Of a stretch of DNA of 64,000 nt, positions 1 through 7,771 are shown in pieces. Below the pieces are notes generated by a model, which saw only the letters and a list, made by a program, of their open reading frames with translations, was not told the DNA's origin and ran no database searches. The position numbers and the translations under genes were made by a program. Source of the DNA: Mycolicibacterium brisbanense. GTDB taxonomy: Bacteria; Actinomycetota; Actinomycetes; Mycobacteriales; Mycobacteriaceae. The first letter of the stretch is position 1; each line of letters opens with the position of its first letter. The stretch covers positions 35,655 through 99,654 of the forward strand of contig NZ_BCSX01000047.1 in the NCBI RefSeq assembly GCF_001570425.1, written 5' to 3'.

Positions 1-486
1 GGACTGGCCGGCGATGGTGACGGCGTTGGCGCCGAGTTCGCGTCGGGTGTCGGCATTTCGGGCCATCCACACGCCGAGCGGAACCGAGACGACCGTCGTC
101 AGCAGGATCGACGCGATCGACAGCGTGAGGGTGTAGGGCAGCCGGTCGAGCACCACATCCAAGGCCGGCGCCTGGAACGAATAGGACGTGCCGAGGTCCA
201 GGTGCAGCAGCCCCTGCAGGTACCGCAGATACTGCACGAACACGGATTGATCCAGTCCCATGCTGGTTCGAATGCGCTCGATGTCGTCGCTGCTGGCAAG
301 CGGTCCGGCCATGGCGTAGGCGGGGTCGCCCGGCGCCAACCGGACCAGCACGAACACCGTGGTCAGGGTCAGGAAGATCGCCAGTGCGCTCTGCCCGAGG
401 CGTTTGGCGATGTAGCGCGGGAGGGCAGCCGACGCCAGTCGGGATGCGCCCGTGCGGGTCGGCGCAAGGGTCACCTGCTGGGTCAT
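1..486 (-). CDS. ABC transporter permease, DppB/OppB type (3' end outside window)
   Basis: This is the first 162 codons of an inner-membrane permease of the peptide/nickel/oligosaccharide ABC importer family. From the ATG at 486 the protein has a basic N-terminus (RYIAKRLGQS), a first membrane helix around residues 31-47 (ALAIFLTLTTVFVLVRL) followed by APGDP, the GLDQS..VQYLRYLQG block with the LDLGTSYS motif typical of DppB, and a second helix starting near residue 130. The gene runs out of the window, so the second permease and the ATPases would lie to the left. It is divergent from the solute-binding lipoprotein gene at 665, and the two very likely form one transporter. The substrate cannot be read from the permease. 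Confidence 0.85.
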   Translation of the reverse strand, partial: MTQQVTLAPTRTGASRLASAALPRYIAKRLGQSALAIFLTLTTVFVLVRLAPGDPAYAMAGPLASSDDIERIRTSMGLDQSVFVQYLRYLQGLLHLDLGTSYSFQAPALDVVLDRLPYTLTLSIASILLTTVVSVPLGVWMARNADTRRELGANAVTIAGQS

Positions 487-664
487 CGAGTTCTCCGAGG
501 TGGTGGCGGAAAGTCCATCGTCGACCTTTCTGTTACACAGCTCACAATGTCATGACTGCGTATTGCGCGCAAGTATCAACCCAAAGTTGCGCGTTATGCG
601 CAATCCGATTAGAGTTCCCTGTGTCCACCATCACACTGATCCGTATGCCGCCTGGAGGTCGACC
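487..664. promoter_or_regulatory. Divergent promoter region with two TTGCGC/GCGCAA palindromes
   Basis: This 178-bp space separates two divergent transporter genes and is visibly AT-richer than its surroundings. It holds a perfect palindrome TTGCGCGCAA at 563-572, and a second dyad TTGCGC-N5-GCGCAA at 587-592/598-603. The half-sites are identical and their centres lie about 27 bp apart. A strong Shine-Dalgarno (GGAGG, near 653) precedes the GTG at 665. The arrangement suggests two operators for one regulator, most simply the DeoR protein encoded at the end of the operon (6175-6942). That link is inference. Confidence 0.5.
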
Positions 665-2251
665 GTGACCAAATCGATTCTGGATCAGCAGTTTTCCCGC
701 CGAGCGCTGCTGCGGTCGAGCCTGTTCGCGGGCGCTGGGCTGGCATTCGGCGCGACGGCAGGCTCGTTGGCCGGCTGCGCGACGCCGACCGGCACACCCG
801 GGCCGACCACCATGAGTCTCGGCCTCAACCGGTCGCTCGTGAGCCTGGACAACAAGCTCAACCAGTTCGACGCGGCGCTGACCGTCCAGCGCGGAGTCCG
901 GCAAGCCCTGACCGAGATCAATCACGACCTGCGCCCGCAGCTCGTGCTGGCCGACCAGTTCAGACTCACCTCCCCGACGCAGTGGTACGTGCACCTGCGA
1001 CCCGGCGTGCGGTACTCCGACGGCTCGCCGGTGCGCGTCGAAGACGTCGCGACCGCCCTCAAGATGTACAGCGAGGTCAACGGATCGTTCGTCGCCGGGT
1101 TCTTTCCCGAGTTCCCGACGGTCGAGGCGATCGACGATACGAGCTTCACACTCAACACCGTGCGCCCGGTGCCGGTGCTGGACTACCTGATGTCCAACAT
1201 CCTCATCACGCCGGCGGCCGCCAACAAACCCGAGGAGTTGCAGAGCGGCGTCGGCACGGGCCCGTACGTTGTCACGGAAAGCAACCGCGGCGCAGGCACC
1301 TACACCCTGGTGCGCAACGACAAGTACTGGGGCGCACCGGCACATGTCGAATCGGTGCGGGTGCGCTTCATTCCCGACGAGACCAGCCGGGTCGTCGCGC
1401 TGCGCAGCGGTGACATCGATGTGATCGACTCCATCACCCCCGATTCGGCCGACCAGCTCGACGGCCTCGCCGGCGTGGCCATCGACCGCGTCGACGGCGT
1501 GCGCCTCAACCAACTGTTCTTCAACTTCCGTAAGCCCAAGGGACATCCGATCGCCGACGCCCGTGTGCGCCGCGCACTGACCTATGCGATCGACGGCAGG
1601 TCGTTGATCGACGAGGTCATGCAGGGGTCGGCCACGGCGTCGCGCGGCGTCATCCCGCTGACCCTGGACGGGGCCATCGAGACGGGGGAGTACAGCTACG
1701 ATCCCGGGCGGGCGAAGGCCGAACTCGACGCGCTCGGCATCCGCGATCTCGATCTCAAAATCATCTGGGAATCAGGAGAATTCGCGGCCGACACCGACAT
1801 CATGGAGTCGGTCGTGCAGATGCTCGGCGCGGTCGGCGTACGCGCCCGGCTGCAACAGTTCGAACCCGGCGGCGACATCATGCAGTGGCGCCAGGGCAAG
1901 ACCGGGGACTGGGACGTGCTGGGCAACGGCTTCCCGAGCCCGACGGGCCTTGCGCTGACCATCATGCAGGGCATGTACGCCGGAACCCCCGAAAAGGAAG
2001 CCACCCGCGACAGCTACCACGGCTACGTCTTCCCCGAGATCACCGCGGTCATCACCCAGGCCTCCGAGGAACCGGACCCGAAACGCCGCGCCGCGCTGCT
2101 CGCCGACGCGCAACGAAAGATCTGGGACACCTGCCCCATGCTGTGGTCGTTCGTCCCCAAGGCCGTGCTGGCCCGCCGCACGCGCATCGAAGGAATCACC
2201 TTGCGTCCCACCAACTCCTACAACCTGACGGCGGTGTCCCTGCGCTCATGA
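665..2251 (+). CDS. ABC transporter substrate-binding lipoprotein, SBP family 5 (Tat-exported)
   Basis: This extracytoplasmic binding protein of the peptide/oligosaccharide family 5 type has 528 residues, a normal length. The GTG at 665 was chosen because it follows GGAGG and gives a clean signal: a twin-arginine stretch (SRRALL, residues 11-16), a hydrophobic core and the lipobox LAGC with Cys38 as lipid anchor. The mature protein has the family's hallmarks, including LVLADQFRLTSPTQWYVHLRPGVRYSDGSPV, split by the usual spacing, then GTGPYVV and later TYAIDGRSLI. Its stop overlaps the next start (ATGA), so it is translationally coupled to the sialidase-like gene. It presumably feeds substrate to the divergent permease at 1-486. 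The ligand is unknown; the downstream enzymes point to a sugar acid or a conjugate of one rather than a peptide. Confidence 0.88.
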   Translation: MTKSILDQQFSRRALLRSSLFAGAGLAFGATAGSLAGCATPTGTPGPTTMSLGLNRSLVSLDNKLNQFDAALTVQRGVRQALTEINHDLRPQLVLADQFRLTSPTQWYVHLRPGVRYSDGSPVRVEDVATALKMYSEVNGSFVAGFFPEFPTVEAIDDTSFTLNTVRPVPVLDYLMSNILITPAAANKPEELQSGVGTGPYVVTESNRGAGTYTLVRNDKYWGAPAHVESVRVRFIPDETSRVVALRSGDIDVIDSITPDSADQLDGLAGVAIDRVDGVRLNQLFFNFRKPKGHPIADARVRRALTYAIDGRSLIDEVMQGSATASRGVIPLTLDGAIETGEYSYDPGRAKAELDALGIRDLDLKIIWESGEFAADTDIMESVVQMLGAVGVRARLQQFEPGGDIMQWRQGKTGDWDVLGNGFPSPTGLALTIMQGMYAGTPEKEATRDSYHGYVFPEITAVITQASEEPDPKRRAALLADAQRKIWDTCPMLWSFVPKAVLARRTRIEGITLRPTNSYNLTAVSLRS

Positions 2252-3414
2252 GCACCTCACCGACCACCACCGACGGCACCGTTCGCGCCACCACCGAACC
2301 CGGACGGCGCCAGGCCTTGTTGCCGCTACCCCAGGTACAGAATCACGCGGCCAACCTCACGGTGTTGCCCGACGGCGCCCTGGCGTGCGTGTGGTTCGCC
2401 GGAACCCAGGAAGGCGTCCCGGACATCAGTGTGTGGTTCTCGCGCCTCGACGGCGACACCTGGACCGCGCCGGTGCAACTGTCCGACGATCCGACACGCT
2501 CGGAGCAGAATCCGGTGCTGCACGTGGCCAAATCCGGTGCGCTGTGGCTCATGTGGACCTCACAACACGCGGGCAACCAGGACACCGCCCGGGTGTTGCG
2601 CCGCATCTCGACCGACGGTGGGGCCAGCTGGGGGCCGGTGCACACGCTGCTTCCGGAGACCGACGAGGGCGGCGTATTCGTCCGCCAGCCGATCGTGACG
2701 CTGCCGAGCGGGCGTCTGTTGCTGCCCATCTTCCACTGCGTCAAGATGGCCGGCCGTAAATGGGTGGGAGACCACGATTTCAGCGCGGTGATGATCTCCG
2801 ACGACGCCGGTGAAACCTGGCGTGAGGTCGCGGTGCCCGACAGCACCGGTTGTGTGCACATGAACATCGGTAGGCTCTCCGACGGCACCTTGGTGGCGCT
2901 GTACCGCAGCCGGTGGGCCGACTTCGTGTACCGCAGTACCTCGACCGACGACGGTGAGACCTGGACCGCGCCGGAGCCGACCGAATTGCCCAACAACAAC
3001 TCGTCCATCCAGTTCGTCGTGTTGCCGGATGATCGACTTGCGTTGGTGTTCAACGATTCCAGCGCCGAGGATGCCACCGAGCGAAGAACCTCGCTGTACG
3101 ACGAGATCGACGACGACGGGTTGGCCGCGACGCAGGAAAAGCCCGCCGAACAGCTGGGCCGCGCGTTCTGGGGCGCACCGCGGGCGCCGATGACGCTCGC
3201 GATCTCTTCCGATGCCGGGCTGAGCTGGCCGACCCGGCGCAACATCGAGGTCGGGGACGGCTACTGCCTGTCCAACAACTCTCGCGACGGGCTCAACCGC
3301 GAATTGTCCTACCCGACCATCACCGCGACCGGCGACCGCCTGCACATTGCGTTCACCCGGTTCCGGCAGGCCATCGAGTACGTCGAAGTGACCGACGACT
3401 GGGTGAGCGGATGA
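2248..3414 (+). CDS. Sialidase-like beta-propeller protein (BNR/Asp-box repeats), cytoplasmic
   Basis: This 388-residue protein of the exo-alpha-sialidase (neuraminidase) superfamily shows repeated Asp boxes, S-x-D-x-G-x-x-W: STDGGASW at residues 121-128, SDDAGETW at 184-191, STDDGETW and SSDAGLSW further on. These mark the blades of a six-bladed propeller. There is no signal peptide, so it should act in the cytoplasm, unlike secreted neuraminidases. It overlaps the upstream lipoprotein gene and the downstream SDR gene by four bases each (ATGA). Many members of this superfamily are hydrolases of unknown or non-sialic substrates. Here the neighbours (four-carbon acid sugar kinase and PdxA2) suggest it releases or rearranges a sugar acid. 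That role is inferred from context only. Confidence 0.78.
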   Translation: MSTSPTTTDGTVRATTEPGRRQALLPLPQVQNHAANLTVLPDGALACVWFAGTQEGVPDISVWFSRLDGDTWTAPVQLSDDPTRSEQNPVLHVAKSGALWLMWTSQHAGNQDTARVLRRISTDGGASWGPVHTLLPETDEGGVFVRQPIVTLPSGRLLLPIFHCVKMAGRKWVGDHDFSAVMISDDAGETWREVAVPDSTGCVHMNIGRLSDGTLVALYRSRWADFVYRSTSTDDGETWTAPEPTELPNNNSSIQFVVLPDDRLALVFNDSSAEDATERRTSLYDEIDDDGLAATQEKPAEQLGRAFWGAPRAPMTLAISSDAGLSWPTRRNIEVGDGYCLSNNSRDGLNRELSYPTITATGDRLHIAFTRFRQAIEYVEVTDDWVSG

Positions 3415-4088
3415 CCACGGCCGTCGTCACCGGCGCGAGCTCCGGCATCGGCGCGGCCACCGTACGCCGGCTGCTCGATGACGGCTGGCATGTGATCGGG
3501 CTCAGCCGCCGCGAACCCGAAATCACACACGACGAATTCGACTGGCGTCCTGCCGATCTCGACGACTCCACCGGATTGCGCGAAATCCTCTCCGGGTTGG
3601 GCGATGTCGACGCCGTGGTGCATGCCGCAGGACTGCAGCACAGTGCACCGCTGGGGCAGTTGAACCCGGACCACGGCCTCGTGATGTGGCGCGTGCATGT
3701 GGCTGCCGCCGAAGTCCTCGTCGACACGCTGGCGCCGCGCATCCGCGACGGCGGCCGCATCGTGCTCGTCGGCAGCCGCACCATGGCCGGCAGCGCGGGC
3801 AAAAGCCAGTACGCGGCAACCAAATCCGCCCTCACGGGGCTGGCGCGGTCCTGGGCCGCGGAACTCGTGGGCGGCGGCATCACCGTCAACGTCGTCGCAC
3901 CGGGACCGACAGACACCCCGATGCTGCGCGACCCGGCCCGGTGCAGCACGCCACCGAAGACTCCGCCGATGGGCCGGTTCGTCGCGCCCGAGGAGGTCGC
4001 GGGACTGATCGGGTTTCTGCTGGGGCCGCACGGCGCGAGCATCACGGGGCAGGCCATCGTGCAGTGCGCGGGGGTGTCCCTGCCATGA
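3411..4088 (+). CDS. Short-chain dehydrogenase/reductase (SDR)
   Basis: This 225-residue classical SDR has the nucleotide-binding motif TGASSGIGAAT at residues 7-17, HAAG at 71-74, and a catalytic triad of Ser122 (VGSR), Tyr134 and Lys138 (YAATK). The PG..T motif of the substrate side (VAPGPTDTPML) follows. The start ATG overlaps the stop of the sialidase-like gene, and its own stop overlaps the kinase start. In this operon it probably oxidises or epimerises a hydroxyl of the sugar acid before phosphorylation, taking the place of the LtnD/DenD-type dehydrogenases found with other DUF1537 kinases. The substrate is inferred, not shown. Confidence 0.88.
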   Translation: MTTAVVTGASSGIGAATVRRLLDDGWHVIGLSRREPEITHDEFDWRPADLDDSTGLREILSGLGDVDAVVHAAGLQHSAPLGQLNPDHGLVMWRVHVAAAEVLVDTLAPRIRDGGRIVLVGSRTMAGSAGKSQYAATKSALTGLARSWAAELVGGGITVNVVAPGPTDTPMLRDPARCSTPPKTPPMGRFVAPEEVAGLIGFLLGPHGASITGQAIVQCAGVSLP

Positions 4089-5158
4089 CGCCGATTCTGG
4101 TGCTGGCCGACGATCTGTCGGGTGCGGCGGAGGTGGCCGGCGGATTCCTCGGCCGCGACGCCGATCTGACGCTGCATCTGGGCGCCGGGCGAGTGACGTC
4201 CGGGGTGACGGTCGTCGACCTCGACACCAGGACCATGTCGGCCGCCGATGCGGCGCGTACCGTGGCCGAGGCGCTCGACGGTATTCCGACCGACACCCGC
4301 GTGGTCAAGAAGATCGACTCACTGCTGCGCGGACACATCGGCGCCGAAGTCGGGGTACTCGCGAAACGGGGACCGGTGCTCGTCGCCGCTGCCCTGCCCG
4401 CGCTGCGTCGCCGCGTCGAAGGCGGCGTGCTGCACGTCGATGGCACACCGTTGCACGAAACCGATTCCTGGCACGCCGAACTCAGCCTTCCGCCACGAAC
4501 GGTCGCCGAACTGTTCGGCTCCGGCGACATCACGATCTGCGACGCCCAGACCGACGCCGACCTCGACCGCATCGTCGTCGACGCCGGACCCGACGTGCAG
4601 TTGGTCGGAACGGCCGCGCTCGCAGCCGCGGTGGCCCGGACCCTTCCTGCCGCACCGGTTCCCGTGAGCCCGCGGGATGGGCGGGCCGTGCTCGTCGTCG
4701 TCGGCACGGCGGCCCCGGCCGCGCGGGAGCAGATCGCGGCGCTGGATCCCGACGGCCGCGCCACCGTGACCGTCGGCGCGCGACAGTTGCTGTGCGACAA
4801 GGCCGATCCTGAACCTGTGCGGCATGCGCTGGCGCGCGGCACCGCGGTGCTGACGATCGGTGGTGCGGTGGAGCCTGCCGAGACAACGGCCGTTTGCCGC
4901 GCACTCGCGACGTACGTCGCTGACCTCCAGCGCACAGTGCAACCCGATCTCGTGCTCACCGGAGGCGAGACCGCCAGGGCTGTCGTCGATGCGATCGGCA
5001 TCACGACGCTGCGGCCGGTTCATCAGATACACCACGGCGCTGTGGTTTCCGAAGCCTCCGACGGCAGGCGCATCGTGACGCGTCCCGGCAGCTTCGGCGA
5101 GAGCGACAGCCTGGTCGCGATAGTCCGTTACCTCACCCGACAGAAGGATCAGTCATGA
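4085..5158 (+). CDS. Four-carbon acid sugar kinase (DUF1537 family)
   Basis: This 357-residue kinase belongs to the DUF1537 family, whose members phosphorylate D-threonate, L-threonate or D-erythronate at the 4-position. Visible family motifs are the N-terminal ADDLSGAAE (residues 8-16), VVKKIDSLLRG in the substrate domain, and in the C-terminal nucleotide domain LTGGETA and RPGSFGE near the end. It overlaps the SDR stop and the pdxA-like start by four bases each. A DUF1537 kinase next to a PdxA2-type dehydrogenase is the known signature of conversion of a threonate or erythronate 4-phosphate to dihydroxyacetone phosphate. Which epimer is used cannot be told from sequence. Confidence 0.85.
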   Translation: MTPILVLADDLSGAAEVAGGFLGRDADLTLHLGAGRVTSGVTVVDLDTRTMSAADAARTVAEALDGIPTDTRVVKKIDSLLRGHIGAEVGVLAKRGPVLVAAALPALRRRVEGGVLHVDGTPLHETDSWHAELSLPPRTVAELFGSGDITICDAQTDADLDRIVVDAGPDVQLVGTAALAAAVARTLPAAPVPVSPRDGRAVLVVVGTAAPAAREQIAALDPDGRATVTVGARQLLCDKADPEPVRHALARGTAVLTIGGAVEPAETTAVCRALATYVADLQRTVQPDLVLTGGETARAVVDAIGITTLRPVHQIHHGAVVSEASDGRRIVTRPGSFGESDSLVAIVRYLTRQKDQS

Positions 5159-6162
5159 CAATCAGCCCAACCATCGCTGTCACCATGGGCGACGGCGCCG
5201 GGGTCGGCCCCGAAGTGGTGGTGCCCGCACTGCTCGACGAGGGCGTGCTCAGCCGCTGCAACCCCGTGGTGATCGGAGACGCCAAACGGCTGCGGCGAGC
5301 TGCCGACCTCCTCGGCATCGACGCGAGGATCAACGCCGTCACGTCACCCGCCCAGGCCGTGCCCACGCCCGGCGTGATCAACGTCATCGACCTGGATCTG
5401 CTGCCCGAGGATCTGCCGTGGGGCGAGCTGTCCGCCGTGGCGGGCAACGCCGCCTACGAATACATCAGGGTCGCAGCCGAATTCGCGGTCCGCGGTGAGG
5501 TGCAGGCGATCTGCACGGCCCCGCTGAACAAGGAAGCCCTGCACGCCGCGGGACACATCTACCCCGGCCACACCGAACTGCTGGCACATCTGACGGGCAC
5601 CGAAGAGGTGTCGATGATGCTGTCGACGCCGAAACTCAAGGTCATCCACGTCACCACCCACATCGGTCTGATCGACGCGGTCGCCCGGATCGAGCCCGGT
5701 CTGGTCGAGCGGACCATCCGGCGCGGCCATGACGCCCTCGTGCGATCGGGCTTGGCGCAGCCCAAGATCGGCGTGTGCGGCATCAACCCGCACGCCGGCG
5801 AGAACGGTTTGTTCGGCTACGGCGAGGAGGAACAGAAGATCATCCCCGCGGTCGAGAAACTCAAGGCCGAGGGTGTCGACGTGCACGGCCCGCTGCCCGC
5901 CGACACCGCGTTCTTCCTCGCGGGCCGCGGCGATTACGACCTGATCGTGGCGATGTACCACGACCAGGGCCACGGCCCCGTGAAGGTGCTCGGCATCGAA
6001 GCCGGGGTCAACATCACGGTCGGGCTACCGGTGATCCGGACCTCGGTCGACCACGGCACGGCGTTCGACATCGCCGGCAAAGGCATTGCCGAGCACGGCA
6101 GTATGATCGAGGCGCTGCGTCAGGCGACGGAGCTGGCAACCAGCACAGCGACGGTGAGGTAA
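5155..6162 (+). CDS. PdxA-family 4-phospho-acid dehydrogenase/decarboxylase (PdxA2-like)
   Basis: This 335-residue NAD-dependent, metal-dependent dehydrogenase is of the 4-hydroxythreonine-4-phosphate dehydrogenase fold. Family landmarks are MGDGAGVGPEVV at the N-terminus, the metal-binding His region YPGHTELLAHLTG, NPHAGENGLFG and MYHDQGHGPVKVLG. In vitamin B6 synthesis PdxA needs PdxJ and PdxB partners, which actinobacteria lack. Here the gene sits behind a DUF1537 kinase, so the PdxA2 role is more likely: oxidising a four-carbon sugar-acid 4-phosphate, with loss of CO2, to dihydroxyacetone phosphate. It is translationally coupled to the kinase and followed 12 bp later by the DeoR gene. Confidence 0.85.
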   Translation: MTISPTIAVTMGDGAGVGPEVVVPALLDEGVLSRCNPVVIGDAKRLRRAADLLGIDARINAVTSPAQAVPTPGVINVIDLDLLPEDLPWGELSAVAGNAAYEYIRVAAEFAVRGEVQAICTAPLNKEALHAAGHIYPGHTELLAHLTGTEEVSMMLSTPKLKVIHVTTHIGLIDAVARIEPGLVERTIRRGHDALVRSGLAQPKIGVCGINPHAGENGLFGYGEEEQKIIPAVEKLKAEGVDVHGPLPADTAFFLAGRGDYDLIVAMYHDQGHGPVKVLGIEAGVNITVGLPVIRTSVDHGTAFDIAGKGIAEHGSMIEALRQATELATSTATVR

Positions 6163-6174
6163 CCGGGAAGACGT

Positions 6175-6942
6175 ATGGCCATCCGTGAGTCGCAGGCCCG
6201 CCGGTCCGAGATCGTCCGACTGGCCAGGTCGATCGGGTTGGCCAGTGTGGAAGAGCTCTCGGCGCAGTTCGGGGTGACCGCCTCGACCATCCGGCGCGAC
6301 CTCAGCCAGCTGACCGCGCAAGGCCTGATCGCACGTACCTACGGCGGGGCGATCGCGCTGGACCAGCAACCCGAATCCTCGCTGCGGCAGCGGGCATTGG
6401 AGGGATTCGACGCCAAGCGCGCGATCGCCCGGTGGGCCGCCGACCAGGTGCAGCCGGGTGAGACCATCCTGCTCGACGCCGGAACCACGGTGGGCGCGAT
6501 GGGCCAGTTCCTCACCGATGTCCGCGATCTCGTCGTGGTCGCGGCCGGACTGACGGTGCTCGAAGCGCTCGCCGACGCCGACGACATCCGCGTCGAGTGC
6601 ATCGGCGGCACGATGCGCCATATCAGTCAGGGCTTCATCGGTCCGCTCGCCGAGGCCACGTTGCAGCGGCTGACGTTCGACCGCGCGTTCCTCGGCGCCG
6701 ACGCCGTCACTGCGGAACTCGGCATCTGCGAGGCAGAGCTGGTGCAGACGCGGCTCAAGGAGATCATGATCGAGCGGGCCGACCAGGTGTACGTGTTGGC
6801 CCACGCCGAGAAGCTCGGCCACCGCCCGTTTCACGCGTGGGCGCCGATCCCGCCTGGGGCCACCTTGGTCACCGACAGTGCGGCCACCGATGAACAGGTC
6901 GCGCCGTTCGAGGACGTGGGAATCACCGTCGTCCGCGTGTAG
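6175..6942 (+). CDS. DeoR-family transcriptional regulator
   Basis: This 255-residue repressor of the DeoR/GlpR type has an N-terminal winged helix-turn-helix (SVEELSAQFGVTASTIRRDL, about residues 24-43) and a C-terminal DeoRC sugar-phosphate sensor domain with the LLDAGTTVGAM and FLGADAV motifs. A GGGAAG ribosome site lies just upstream of the ATG, 12 bp behind the PdxA-like gene, so it is the last gene of the operon. DeoR proteins usually bind a phosphorylated intermediate of the pathway they control. The obvious target is the divergent promoter region at 487-664, where paired palindromes are present. Confidence 0.9.
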   Translation: MAIRESQARRSEIVRLARSIGLASVEELSAQFGVTASTIRRDLSQLTAQGLIARTYGGAIALDQQPESSLRQRALEGFDAKRAIARWAADQVQPGETILLDAGTTVGAMGQFLTDVRDLVVVAAGLTVLEALADADDIRVECIGGTMRHISQGFIGPLAEATLQRLTFDRAFLGADAVTAELGICEAELVQTRLKEIMIERADQVYVLAHAEKLGHRPFHAWAPIPPGATLVTDSAATDEQVAPFEDVGITVVRV

Positions 6943-6988
6943 TACTCGCGAATTCGACGAAAACGCCGCAAAAGCGCCGGGCGCCGAG

Positions 6989-7003
6989 CGACATTTTTTG
7001 TCG
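6989..7003. terminator. Short T-rich hairpin between convergent genes
   Basis: CGACA and TGTCG pair around a run of five T between the convergent deoR and gatD genes. The hairpin is short and immediately beside a copy of the interspersed repeat (7024-7043). It is a possible weak bidirectional terminator. Confidence 0.4.
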
Positions 7004-7023
7004 AACTCGACGCCCTCATGCCC

Positions 7024-7043
7024 GGCAGACACGCACGCTCGCG
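7024..7043 (+). repeat. Interspersed intergenic repeat core, copy 1
   Basis: The 20-bp core GCAGACACGCACGCTCGCGG (with one further G before it) occurs here in the 112-bp space between the convergent deoR and gatD genes. The same core recurs at 40803-40820, inverted at 40689-40707, and at 41920-41938. See the finding on this repeat family. Confidence 0.7.
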
Positions 7044-7054
7044 GTGCCGACGCT

Positions 7055-7771
7055 CTAGGCCCGGCGCGGGGCAGCCAGCCGCTCCTTGCGCAACAGATCG
7101 ACCTCGGGCAGTTCCAGGGGAGGCAAATCGCCGATCACGCGGGTCAGCAGATGATCGGCCAGCTCCGGGTTGCGGGCCAGGCACGGCCCGTGCAGATAGG
7201 TGGCCACCACGCTGCCCTGCACCGCGCCGTCGTTGCCGTCGCCGGCCCGGTTGCCCGCGCCTTTGGTGACTGCCGCCAGTGGGCGGGCATCAGGGCCGAG
7301 AACCGTTCCGCCGCGGTGATTTTCGAAGCCGGTCAACGGCTGCGTGAGCCCGTCGAGCAACGGCGTGGACGCCACCTCGCCGATGGTCCTGGCCTCCTGC
7401 GGTGACGTCGTGACGTCCAGCAGGCCGACGCCTTCGACGCGTTCGCCTGCGGAGGTCTCATACCAGTGGCCCAGCACCTGGATCGCCGCGCAGATCGCCA
7501 GCACGGGCGCGCCCCGCGAAACCGCTTCCTGCAGACCGGGATACCGGATCAGGTGCTTGGTGGCCAGGCGCTGTGCGTAGTCCTCGGCACCGCCGAGGGT
7601 GTAGAGATCGCACGAGTTGGGCACCGCGTCGGCCAGCGTGATCTCGACGATCTCGGCGTCGATGCCGCGCAGCCGAAGCCGCTGCCGCAACACCACCGCA
7701 TTGCCGCTGTCGCCGTAGGTGCCCATCACGTCGGGAAGCACCAACCCGATGCTGACCGTTGAGGTGGTCAT
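7055..7771 (-). CDS. gatD: Lipid II isoglutaminyl synthase glutaminase subunit GatD
   Basis: This 238-residue class I glutamine amidotransferase of the CobB/CobQ-like type supplies ammonia to MurT for amidation of the D-Glu alpha-carboxyl of lipid II. The nucleophile is Cys94 in LAICAAIQVLG, at the same number as in S. aureus GatD, and the general-base His194 lies in TYLHGP. The N-terminus (IGLVLPDVMGTYGDSGN) is characteristic. The ATG at 7771 overlaps the murT stop by four bases, so the two subunits are translationally coupled. It corresponds to Rv3713 of M. tuberculosis by context. It was formerly annotated CobQ2. Confidence 0.92.
   Translation of the reverse strand: MTTSTVSIGLVLPDVMGTYGDSGNAVVLRQRLRLRGIDAEIVEITLADAVPNSCDLYTLGGAEDYAQRLATKHLIRYPGLQEAVSRGAPVLAICAAIQVLGHWYETSAGERVEGVGLLDVTTSPQEARTIGEVASTPLLDGLTQPLTGFENHRGGTVLGPDARPLAAVTKGAGNRAGDGNDGAVQGSVVATYLHGPCLARNPELADHLLTRVIGDLPPLELPEVDLLRKERLAAPRRA

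Noticed and set aside
542..1546. 334-residue minus-strand open frame
   Set aside because: It mirrors the binding-protein gene in the opposite frame. Composition is shadow-like, and the plus-strand gene has signal, lipobox and family motifs.
2248..3414. Secreted neuraminidase
   Set aside because: No signal peptide or anchor is present, and the start is fixed by overlap with the previous gene; a cytoplasmic enzyme is the better reading.
5155..6162. Reading the PdxA-like gene as part of vitamin B6 synthesis
   Set aside because: Mycobacteria make PLP through PdxS/PdxT, and the gene sits in an operon with a DUF1537 kinase, which points to the PdxA2 catabolic role.
7055..7771. Cobalamin synthesis role (CobQ2) for the amidotransferase
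   Set aside because: It is coupled to murT and has the Cys94/His194 arrangement of GatD; no cobalamin genes are nearby.
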